Assembly (NCBI GenBank): GCA_964030785.1
Contig: OZ034968.1
Span: 73,702,427 to 73,766,426, forward strand
DNA from: Siderastrea siderea
Lineage: Eukaryota > Cnidaria > Anthozoa > Scleractinia > Rhizangiidae
Length of the DNA stretch: 64,000 nt
Direction: 5' to 3'
Shown here: piece after piece, positions 26,201 through 38,500 of the stretch
Layout of the letters: each line of letters begins with the position of its first letter
How positions within the stretch are numbered: the stretch's first letter is position 1
Position numbers and translations under genes: made by a program
The notes under the pieces: model-generated
Databases searched by the model: none
What the model was told of the DNA's origin: nothing
Seen by the model: only the letters and a program-made list of their open reading frames with translations

Positions 26201-29200
26201 AGATTCACTGATTCATTAAGCTACTTACAAGATCGTTCTGTTTCGTGTTATTTAGATCAGAGCTTAACGCCAATCGGTGCTGACAACCCACTGGCCGAAT
26301 TTGCACTGTATCACCATCGTCGCCTGCAGGCTTCAGTGAATCAGACTTTTCAGGGGCTGTCTGTTAAGGAGTGTGCCCAGTTTTGCCTTCAAGTCACCAG
26401 GGAACATATGTTCAACTGTAGCTCCTTTGAGCATGTAACAACTACAAGAAATTGTCTTCTGACGAGTTTTTCCTGCCAACAAAACACACTGTCGTTTGAT
26501 AGTTCAAGAGACTTTTACCAACTGAAAGGTTAGTATGAGGTGCTTGCGTGAAGTTAACGTTCCTCTTCAACTTCGAGAGAATACATGGTAAAAAACTGGT
26601 TTTTCCGGTAGAAAATTATGAATAGAACTAAATTCCCTTAGGATGTTTGATCCTTGTGTTGTGATAGACGTTCAGTCTTGGTTTTTTTGGTCTTGTGTTC
26701 TAACGTTTTAGGACCAAATGGGACGACATCATGTGAAACGTTCTCCTCTTCGTCATCTGTAGTGGCATATCTGCACTCAAATTTAATCCGTACATCAACA
26801 AGCATTCAGCATACACCCGGAGTCGGCTCAATCTCAGACAATAACAACTCTTTAGGTTTGTATGGCTGTCTAATGTTACTTTAAATATTTATCATTTTAG
26901 TTTTGAAAAGTTTGCCTTAACATTTGCCATTATCTTTCCGCCATTTCCTGAATCTGTAAACAGATTTATCCGTACTAACAACAACACTTTGGGTTTTGTG
27001 GGTGATACGTTTAAAAACGTGGTAGTTCCCAGGCATAGTTAAAATATGTTAAAAGAAAGTTTACACTGGCTAAAATTCAAGATCATTCAAGTTAGAGGAC
27101 GTTTCGGTGGTGTACTGCGACCTTAAATCTAAATGGCGTCCTTGCTGAAATAACAGGAAGCACTACGATAACAAATCCCGGTGTAAAGTTTCTATAAAGT
27201 CAAGTTTAGTTGTCTCCTATTATTGCCAGGGGCTAACCAAGCTGGGAATAAAGAGAGAAATTTATTCTTTTTGGAAAATCGAATAACGAGACAAGCTATT
27301 TAATACGCACAAACAATAACTTTCAGAGAAGATGGCTTAGAATAAGCATTTTGTAACCAGTGATACTTGATTTCAGAAAACTACTTGCTTCAGGTTTTAC
27401 AAGGCAAGATTGCTCGGAGCCTTCCTTAAGTCGCTCCAAGCTTCAGGCTAATGTTTCCATAACTGCCTGCCATTTTAGTTTTGACAAATTTTGTTTTATA
27501 TTTTCTTTCAGCTTTCATCCATCCAACGGCAGCTATTTATTCTGAATCTGCCGCCAGGTCAACCTTGACCAAAACCATCTCTTCAGGTTTGCTTAAGTTT
27601 AGTGTTCCTCTAACTGTTTATCATTTTAGTTTTGTGCTAAGTTTTGCTTTATATTACTTTCAGCTTTCATCCAACCAACAACATCCATTTATTCTGAATC
27701 TGCGGCCGGCTCAAGATTCGCCAGAAACATTTCTTCAGGTTTGCATAATTTCAGCGTTCATTTAACTGTTTATCATTTCAGTTTTGTGTTAAGTTTTGCC
27801 TTATATTTACTTTCAGCTTTCATCCAACCAACAACATCCACTTATTCCGAATCTGTAGCTGGCTCAAGCTTCACCAGAAACATTTCTTCAGGTTTGCGTG
27901 AGTTCAGCGTTCTTTTAAATGTTTATCATTTTAGGTTTTTGTTCAGTTTTGCTTTATATTCGTTGACTTTCAGCTTTCATCCAACCAACATCATTCATTT
28001 ATTCTGAATCTGTGGCCGGCTCAAGCTTAGCCAAAATCATCTCTTCAGGTTTGCATAATTTATCATTTCAGTTTTGCTTTATTTCTGTTTTCAGCTTTCG
28101 TCCAACCAACACGAACAATTCACATAGTATCGGTAGCCAGTTCAACATCCTTTTAGGTTTCTATACGTTGGATGTTTCGTTTCAGTCTTAAGCTGTTTGC
28201 TATTTTAGTTTTGATAAGGCTTGCCCATTTTTGTTTGTATATCGGCAAAACAGTGACCTGTATATTTGTGATCCGTGGAATGTGACATGTAAGAAACACC
28301 TTTCAATACAAGCCTTGCTCATTAATATCTTTTGCTTTCAGTTTTCACCCAGTCAACAAAAACCATTCACAACACATCAGTCACTTCCAATATCAGCTCT
28401 TCATGTATGCTTGATGTTTATATTATCGTTAAAGTTTTATTATGATGAACGACCATTGGATGATTTTGTTGTCATTTTTGTGTGAACCAAAGTCGATGTC
28501 ATGGTAACTTGGCGAAGCCATTGAACGACTGATCCATCAAACCATCTTTTTAATTTTATCTTGGCTTGTCGAGTCAAACACGATTTCAGAATTTTGTTAG
28601 ACGGTTCTCGTCTCCTGTTTATATCTGAAACATTTCACTCACGTCTTTCATAGATTGTTTGTTGTTGTGCAGTTTAATCTTTAGCTTCCAATATTTGTCA
28701 TTTACTTGAGTGCTCCGTTAAATTTCCGCTAAATCTAAACATGTTTAAAACAAGGTGCCCTGCCTTGCAAATCATTAGACGCTCACAAAATTGAAAATTT
28801 TAACTTTAAAATTACACTAAATGTTTACAAGTTATCCCCTGCTATGGTGCTTGTTGCAGAATCGAAAATCAACCATTGCCTTCTAGGTAACAAAGAATGA
28901 TAGTGAGTATACTGAACTGAACTGCTTATTTGCTTTCAGTTTTCAATCATCAAGCAACAACCAATCACACTGAATCTGAAGCCAGCTCAGTTTCAGCTTA
29001 TAACACCTCATCAGGTTTGTCTGTGTTAATGTTCCGATAGCTATATCGTTTGACTGCTTTTCAGTCCTGAGCGGAATCTCATTTCAATAGCTTTTTCGGC
29101 TAAGATTTCTTACATGACTGTCACATCTTGCACAACTTGCATTTCGATAGATCTAGAAAATAATGTAGGTATTCCTGGTGGCCCTTAACTTATTCTTGCT

Positions 29201-29507
29201 TATTCTTTGATTTCAGCTTTCATCCAGGCAACAAGAACCACTCACGCTGAATCCACAGCCAGTTCAATCGTAGCAAATAACAAATCAGAAGGTTCATTGA
29301 AAATTTGTGTTCCTTCAACTTTTTACCGTTTGGGCGAATATCCTTGCTGTCAATTGGGAGTTCAGTGACAAATCAATTTAATAAACCTATTCGAATCTCA
29401 TTCTTCGTTCCATCTACTCTCTTATTTTATCGATTTATTCTCCTTTTAATTGTTACCACTAGTCATGGGAATATAGCCCGGCACATGTTCCGTATCTGAC
29501 GTTGTGG

Positions 29508-29543
<36 letters not shown>

Positions 29544-32500
29544 GTGGTGGTGTTGGTGCGAGTGGTGGTGGTGTTATTGTTAGTACTACTCTGCCCAATT
29601 TGCCACAGCAAAGAAATCATAATAGTCATTAGAAATATTAGAATCATCATCAGTTATATGCCATTTTCACAGTGTTGTTCCCTTCAGTGTTTCGTTTTCT
29701 CTCTCAGATACTTAGCTATTGTTATTTAGAACATGGTCACACCCACTCAGCCAATCAGTGTCCAGCATTTCGATGCTCTATATTCCATAATACTGTCTTA
29801 AATTATGTAAAGTGCGGGGGCTTTGAAGCACAGGGAAATTGTGGGGTAAAATTAGTATTATCATGCAGAGAATTTCTGCATTCATTAGTAGTTTTATATA
29901 GAGCATACTAATGAGGCATTGTTTTCCTTTGTATGAAAGCCTCATTAGCATGCTCTATATAGAGAATACTAATGACTAAGTAGAATTTACTAATGAATGC
30001 ACAAATTCTGTGAATATTTATAACTAAATCGATAAAAAACAACAGCTTCAACGGCGATCTCAGAAAACAATTGTTATCTACACTCATTATTTTATTATTT
30101 TTACAAAACAAAATGCATTCTTACGGTGCAATAGCATAGCAAAAACAAATCGAAAGAAAAACCATCAATTTACATGAAATAAGAAATGTTCAGACCTTAA
30201 TTGAAACACAGGTAGCCAAAGCTTGAGTTATGACTGCAAATTAATAAAATTTTATGAAATAAACAGTGTTTCTTTGTTTATATCTTACGTACTTGCTATC
30301 TAGGGCAAAAATCCGCTCTCCAAGCGTGAATAACCGTCTTTCTTATTTTTGCTCCTAATTAGTTATAATTTTGAAAGGTAATACACAATTCACCCGCACC
30401 AAGCATTTAAGTGATCTATATTTCTTAAAATGCGCCATTTCCACTCACAATTTCCTCAAACCTGAATGAATTAATAGTCGAAAAACAACTATACGCCGGA
30501 AAAGTTCCATCTTTCCCAACATTTGTCACCATAAACGGCAATATTTTGGGCAGAAATTAAAAGTCGGTATTCTACCGCCGACCTCTGCAACAAATATATG
30601 CAAATATGCTAAATAAATCGTACAAGACAAAATCTACTGTGTCGGGGAGGCGTGCACGGTGAGCAAGAACAAATAGCCACGCTTCAAACATGAAACGTCG
30701 CACCCCAACACAGTAGCTTTTGTCATGTTCGCGTTATTGTGCGAATTGTCCAATGAGACGAGAACAGCGGGATGAAATTAGCATATTTGCATGTATTTGT
30801 GCACAGAGGTCGGCGGTCGAAGACCGACATTTGATTTCAGGTACAAGAAACTCAAAATGTTGCCGTTATGGTGAAAAACAATGGGAAAGATGGAACTTTT
30901 CGGGCGTATAGTTGTTTTTCGAATATGGATTCGCCACTAACTGCACTATTATTTGTATTTGTATTTCTTAAACTGACAGCAATATATGTTGTTATTTGTT
31001 TGTGCTTATTTTACCTTGCCATTATTATTATATTAATAAAATTATAGGAAGTGGGGGCAGCTGTAGTGACAACTATTACTAGTTATAATACTAATTAGGA
31101 GCAAAAATTGGAAAAACGGTTATTCTCGCTCGGAGAGCGTATTTTGCCCTAGACAGCAAGTACGTAAAATACAAACAAAGAAACACCGTTTATTTCATAA
31201 AATTTTATTAATTTTCCATCATAACTCAAGCTTTGGCTACCCTGTGATTGAAATAGAAGGCCAGACTTGTTCGCCGTGTTTGCCGAACTACGATTGTTGT
31301 ACCTGAACTTGACTTTGGCCTCTTGGCTTTTCCTCGGGGTTCCCCACTTGCTGGTGCCGGTGGTCGTAGCGCTTCGAAGGCTGCTTTCACCAGTGTAAAT
31401 CTAGTAAATCTTGAGTGACAATCAGCTTCGAGTTCTTCAATCTCCGTGTATTGGCTCATGGCCTGTTTACGCACCAGCTGCGATAAACCGCGCAGTGAAG
31501 CACTCAAAAACATCAAACTAAAAGGCACGTGTACAGTGGCGAAAACATCGTAAACAAACTAGCAACGTGATTTCAATGTGTGACAAAAAAATCAAAATGC
31601 AAAACACAATCTGCACGCGAAAACGAAATTCTTCGTGGGTGTCACCATGTTCTAAGACGGTTAGACAATGAACGCTCGTGTCCTATGGGATATAGCGTCC
31701 CTCGCAATATAGAATACCACTCGGCCTGCGGCCTCGTGCCATTCTATCTTTACTCGGGACAATATATCCCCTAGAACACTCGCGTTCATTGTCTAACCCT
31801 TACTTAAAACTAACGGGGACAAAATTTAAATAAGAAAGAAAACGCAAGCTTTTTTAGAACAATGACGCAATTGTGAAAATGGCCTATTACTGTACCCAGC
31901 TAATTTTTTGTTTTCTACTCTAGTGCCAGGGAGACCGCCGAGTGAGCTCAATATCACCATTGTTAGTCCAACGATGTTGCACCTGTCGTGGTCCCCTGGG
32001 GAAATACAACAACTTAAAAATCTTTGGGGATTCCGAGTTGTTTACAAACCTATTGATAACAACGAGACGAACGCTATCGTCGTGGATAAACATCGTACAG
32101 AACTAAATATATCAGGACTTCTAAGTGGCACCATGTATACTGTTTGGATCATGACTATAACGGCAAACGGTTTTGGTGTCTCTTCAAGAGCTATCAACAT
32201 CACCACTCCTTATCAGGGTAACATTTTCAATTTGTCATTTGCTTTCCCATGCCCTATGTTTCGAGTGATACCTACGTCATCTGAAGATTGCTATTAAGAA
32301 ATAACTGCCTGCCTTGAGCCATTAGGGCGGGTCTACGAATTCGTTGTTCTACAACGCATCATTAAACGTTTTGCATAAACTGAATTCTGCATATGGCACC
32401 CCACCAATGTTACTTCTAAGTTGTTTCGACATTTTTGTAACTTAACTTTAGAAACAACTTTCTTGTATCTAACGGTATCCTGATTAACCCAGTGCAAAAA

Positions 32501-35500
32501 CAAAAACATTCTTTAAACAAATTATGATCGAGGCAAGTTATAACCTTAACCGATTAGCAGGACTTAAAATATGTGATCCTTTATATTATTTTGATGCTAA
32601 TGGTGACTGGTAGGCTAATTACATGCAAACAGTGTGTTTTAAGCATATTTAATACTTAAAACAAATAAGGATTTGCACGTCTTATTTTGGAAAACTCGAC
32701 GTGATAGGTCGCACGCTTGCGTGTGATTTTACACTCTCGCAATGGCAAAAATAAACGTAACAATACAACAGAATCAGAAACAAAATTTCTCGTGACAAAG
32801 AGTACTTGCAAGAATAACGTTTATTCCTGTTCCAACCAAAGTTTCAATTCTTTGTTTATCGAATTACTTTAGGTTGTTATGTCTACACATGCGGTCGCAG
32901 TGATTGTTTCCACTTTCGCTATCAGTTTAATTCAATTTGAAGATTGTATTTTGATCTTTTTTTTAATTCAGGTTCACCTGGCGTTATTATTAACTTGACT
33001 GTTCTACTTATAAACACCACTTGGAATGTTCAGTTTGAAAATGACAGCAGCGAGGCTTTCAAGAATTTATCATCTGCAATACAAAAGAGCGTAAGTACAA
33101 CAATTATTTTTGACATTTTAAATGTTTGTTGGAGCTTCTTCCTTAGTCATTTATTCTATGGAATTGCATCCGGATAAATGTTAAAGCTTTATTGATTCAT
33201 GTTAAGTTAAACGTACTAATTTAGGCTGTTTTCTTTCTCTTAGATTAGAGATATCCATCAAGGAAACTCGACTTACAAGAATATAACCAATTTACGACTC
33301 AGGTTGAGTATTGAATGCTAATGTACTCATGTAGACAGTATTCAGTCAATATACAGCCTAGCTAAATAGAAAAAAATCTGAGCCTCTCGGCAGGAATCGA
33401 ACTCTTGACCTTCGGTACATCGATGGGACGCTCTAACCACTTAGCCACTGGGAAACTCCTGGCATGGTCGGCATAATTGAGTGACACAAGTTTTGGCATA
33501 TTCCTAGATCGTCCTTCTCACTGCACGAATCAGTCTGTGTGAATCAGAAAACCGTATATATAGTGGATATTACACGGCGGTGCGAAAATATGAATTTTAG
33601 TTTTCAAGTGGTAAAAACAAAATCTTACGAAGGAGTGTAGCTAGTTTGTAAAATAGTGTCTTTTTAAACTCGAAACTGATAAAGTCCATATCTCCAAGCC
33701 GCTGCGCAATTTTCTTTTTGTTATATAGACAAGTGCTTTTACACAAACAAGAGTGTAAAAGCGGGAAATGACGTCACCGATATCCTCACCAGCGAGGATA
33801 TGGAAAATACGCCACTCGATTCCTGGATGTAGTCTTTTTTCCATTAAAGCACTCTTGTCTATGTTCATGTAATAAAACACGTTATTTTCTGTCTTTTTGG
33901 TCAATTTAAATTGTGCCCTCTTTCTCTTTCGACAGTAAATAACTTAATTTCTCTTTCTCTTGTTTCAGTAATCACGGCAATAGAACTGTCGCTTTCATAA
34001 ATGCCTTATACGATCGAAGTAGTACGGTGGAGAATTTCTACAGCTTGTTCGAAGCACTTCATAAACACAAAAGGCTGCAAGACCAATCAATAGAAGTGTT
34101 TCAGGAAAATAGTATGTATGTTAGCATAGTGAAGTATCCATTGTCGTAAAATTCCAGGACAGCAAAGTAATTAATATCCAGCTTTAATTAACCAGTCCGT
34201 ATAATTAAATATCGATTAAATAGCCCTTTTCATAGTTACCTTTGCTCATTTGCATTACAATGTATTTGAACGCGGATGAGAGGCAAGTTTGGGTAAGTTT
34301 CGCAGTTTCTGCCCAAAATTGCCTCACATTCACTTTCAAATACATGTAAATGAGAAAAGTTAGCTGTGAATAGGGTTATTGAAATATATCATATTCTTTA
34401 GCTAGATAGTTACAATAAATAATTGACGGTCAACATGAATTGACTGTATGTGAGTATTCACTGTGTCAGTAAGTGTAACAACACAGTCCAGCATGGTGTA
34501 GCACGACATGAAAAAAAGCTGGATGTCTGTGCCATGATACTGGTCCTCGCTTTCTAAGTAACTTGTTATTGACATAATTTTATTTCCAGTTCCAGGAAAG
34601 CCTCCTACAAACATAACTCTTCTGACATTGAGTCTATCCAGTATTACAGTCGAATGGACACTACCACAATCGAATCACTGTGAAGTATTTCGATCCACAG
34701 GATTTCGGGTTTTCTACGCACTGAGCAATACGGAAAATGCAACACGGATTCACTCGATTGACGTGAATAGATCTACGAATCACGTGGTTATACGGCAACA
34801 TTTGGAAGATTTTCAGCATTATCTTATTTGGTTGCAAACAATAACTACACATGGTCTTGGGCCAAAGAGTAAAGTAGTGAAAATACGGACGCTAGAAAAA
34901 GGTGAGATGCGCGGTCTAGATTGAGTAATTCTTAAAATGATAAAGATCATTGGTCCTATCATTTCTCTTAAAAGGCTGCGTTTGCTTTTGGTATACACCT
35001 GTAGGGTAGTGTACCTTCTATCTTGGTTGTCCTGTGCGAACTCCTTACCTCCCCTAAATGCGCTCAAGTCTCAAATTCTATTTTGAGACATAATACATTT
35101 CAATAACTTTCATTTGAATGGTCAAGCTTTACGATTTCAACCAATTACTCAAACCAGTACCATCTTCACGTCATAGCAAAAAGCACCACAGAACGTACTG
35201 CTCATTACCACTGATTAACACTTGACTGGTGACACGCTCAGATCGCTTCCTCGATGCTTCCACAGACTCAATGATATGACTTAAGAGCGAATGTTACCAA
35301 CGGTCAAACATTTCGTGGCAACAGGTCAAAAATCAATTCCGCTCATATTCTTATGTTAGGTAGACCTTAATGTCAAACAAATCACTGCATAGTTCGTTTG
35401 GCTGAATATCGACTTATTTTCAAGAAAATCGATATTAACGGAATTCTCTCAAAATGCCGCTTTTCAAGCTCAAAATTTAAGGCAAATCTCGAAGCTTCAA

Positions 35501-38500
35501 GTGACAAAATGAAGCACTCCAGAGCAATAAAAATTAACCAACCTTGTAGAACGATGTTTAAATATATGTCAAAAGCAATTTCAGCAATTTCTGCTCATTT
35601 ATTTACGAGCTCTAATTAAATTTATCCGACATACTTTTGACTAGATAAAAAGTATATCAAGTTTAACCCCTAAAAAAAGTATGTGGTAAGGAAGATTGTT
35701 CGTCAAGAATCTGGATTTCAAGAGGAGAAGGGATGTTCTTTTGCCTCCTAAAAGGATTTTTTGGGGAAATTTATTGACGCGATGTTATAGAATTTTAAAG
35801 TTGGACAAAATGCGTCGATTCAAGCGATCAGAAAAGTCAGCCTAATTAACTCAGTGTACACATACACAAACAACTTCACGTTTACCGCAGGTTTTGATCA
35901 GCAAACAACCGATTTTAACACAAAATCCTCTAACCTTCATGTTGCTGTATCACAGATGAGAGCTGTGGTCCTTGTTTATGATAAAATTCAAGCAAACTGC
36001 AAGGAAACTTGACAGGATATCGCAACTTGCCATGCCGTTTCACCAAACATCCGCCGTTTTCGATGTGAGGATTCTCTTTTCCTATTTTCGTTCGAAAGCA
36101 GGCTCAAGGTGTTGTACATAAGATGTTTTTCCTTTGAAACTAGCTCTGAACTGAACAGCGAACATGCTTTGGGTGATGCCGCTAATTAATTTAGAACGAT
36201 GGACTACTGCATGCATGTACCGCGGTAACGAAATTTTGGGTGCATCGAGTGACTTTGGGGAATAAGGTTTAATTTTTTTCAAATAAGCTAATTCTGTTTT
36301 CCTACGTTTACTACTTTAATGACTGAGCGAAGATTCTGAGTGGATTGGTTTCGATGAGTACTTTGAAATCTGTGCAACTGAAAAAAGCGCACCTTGGTTG
36401 CGTGACATACCCTAGACTGAGCTTTTACCTAATGGGCAGGGCAGAGGGGGTTTTAAAAATATATTCACTGTTGGTTTTCCAAGAAGTCGCACAGTTAATG
36501 AACGCTATATTATATACTATGGCTAGATTAAAATACAAAGTCAGGTATAAAAATTTCCTGTTCGGTCTTAAAATTGTTTTCTCGTTTTGTTGGGGTGAGG
36601 GTGGGGTGGGGCTTGGGCTATAGGTTTCGGGCAAAGAAGTTTTAGAGAACACTGAATCGACTGATTGTATCGATTCCTGGCATTCAAAGACTTTCAAATA
36701 AGGCAGTGGTGATACATTAAACCTCCTTTTTATTTTTATCTGGTTCTTGTTCGTATTTACGTGCTAGTGTACATTAAACGCACAAACACTTATTTACGGA
36801 GAATAGACATTAATAAAAAAATCAAAACTCGTACTAGTTCTCAGGGAATAAATTTAATGATCTGCAAGATTTTTAAGATCTTCGTCCTGTGGCAGAAAAT
36901 ACAACCCACTACGGGCTTTACTTGGATGACTTTTTATGAGTCTTGGGTTTTCCGCTTTCGATGCTCAACAGGCACCAACGAAAAACGACTCTACTCGACT
37001 GACACTGTAGTGCGTGCAGTCTTTTTTTAAAGCTTCCAACAGTGAAGAAAACTACAAAACGGTTAACTGGGGGGTTCAACGTTCTATTCAACACCGATCA
37101 ACGCTTTTGAATTTTAAAAACAAGTTTGGCCTTCCACCTTAATGATGTTTCACAATTTTGCCGACATTTCTTTTGTTCTTAGGTGTGCCACCCTGTGCAA
37201 TAATGATCTGTTATATTGATTCAACTTTCTCTATGTTCTCAGGTGTGATCAAAAGTATTGAATTCGTTTGCCCACCTTGTTCAACATCGCACAACAAAGT
37301 TGTGTTCAAGATTGTTGAATAATGTTGAAGGAGTTTGGCCGAGTCATAAAGTTTGCAAACGCCAAAAACGCAAAGAGCGTGAGCCAACAAAATGAGGGCG
37401 CAGCTGGGGTTGAAGGCTATGAGAAGGGGGAAGTTTGAACCCTTAATCCCCCAACATGAAAAGGTTTCTCCTTAAGCAGGTTTCCAACCCCCCCCCCCCC
37501 CACCCATCGCCTCCATCCTCGCGAAAGTGGGTCGGTCGGTCGGTTGATCGGTTAAGCAAAAGGGAAAGATAATTCCAAGATGATAATTCCAAGCGAGCCG
37601 CAGCGACCCGCTATCGCTCTTAAAGGTGTTCGAAGACGATCGACCTTGATATGAGGGTGACTTAGATGTCCAAGTCACCTCAAGATGCCTTTAAAGGATA
37701 TTAAAACGCACAAGGAAAGGGTGCAGGCAAGGACTAAGTATTTCTACTCGGGGCCTTTTGGGTCTGTGAAATCAAGTTTTCGGAAAATCGAGAACCTGCA
37801 AATTCCTTTCCGATCCGCTTTTATAATTACTGAACAAAGCTTTATCACATGCAGGTGGCTGGCTTGAATAATGTGTGATGTTGTAAAGCATAAGGTTTCA
37901 CTTCTGCATAATTGATACATTAAAGGTGGGTTAGGTGAGTTCTGAAACAACAGATGGAAAAGCTCCGCTTTATTTGAAAATCCTTTAATGCCAAGAATCG
38001 TTTACTTATACTATTACTTTTACCCGGGCACTTACAATCAGTCGATTTCGTATTCTCTTGAACGTCTTTTCAAACACCTTTAGCCCAAACCCCGCCCCAC
38101 CCTAAACAAAAAGAAAGAAAACATTCTCAGACTGAAAACGAGGAGATTTTCATGTCCAACTTTGTATTTTAATCCAGCCATAGTTCACTACCTGTGCTAC
38201 CTCTTGGAAAACCAACAGAGAATATACTTTTAAATCCCTTCGCCCTGCCCACCAGGAAAAAGCTCTAGGGTTAATGTCACGCAACCGACCGACGTTTTTT
38301 TCAGATTCACGCATTTTTAAGTGCTCATCTGAAACCAATCTACTGAGAATCTTCGCTCTGTCCTTAAACTAATAAACGTAGGATGACAAGAATAGCCTAT
38401 TTGAAAAAACAATTTAACCTTATTCCCCAAAGTCACTCGATGCACCCAAAATTTCGTTACCGCGGTACATGCATGCAGTTGTCGATTTCACTAAAACTCG

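Larger units (their letters stand above)
14346..26255. other. Intron 2 (about 11.9 kb) packed with repeats
   Basis: No exon is recognised inside. It contains a short hairpin at 16254-16299, the second copy of the 40-bp dispersed repeat at 16933-16974, and a GC-rich repeat interrupted by a 6.3-kb TIR element (18462-24754) that itself contains a hAT-like MITE. Some frames of 100-140 codons (17289-17693, 18224-18652) are translations of repeat DNA without domain signals. Confidence 0.55.

Noticed and set aside
25940..26255. Upstream extension of the PAN exon as signal peptide (cysteine/leucine-rich stretch)
   Set aside because: The sequence is a pyrimidine-rich tract leading to a good acceptor; its hydrophobicity comes from TTC/TGT/CTT runs, and the split codon and missing PAN cysteine are explained by the exon at 14285-14345.
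27512..29291. CRISPR-like repeat array
   Set aside because: Spacing is superficially regular, but the repeats are coding exons with splice sites and the intervening sequences are homologous introns, in a eukaryotic genome.
33375..33457. Functional tRNA gene
   Set aside because: The acceptor stem does not pair and the T stem has mismatches; treated as tRNA-derived SINE or pseudogene.
36345..36697. Frames of about 90 codons on both strands
   Set aside because: They lie in the left arm of the long inverted repeat, are mirrored in the right arm with stops, and resemble no protein.
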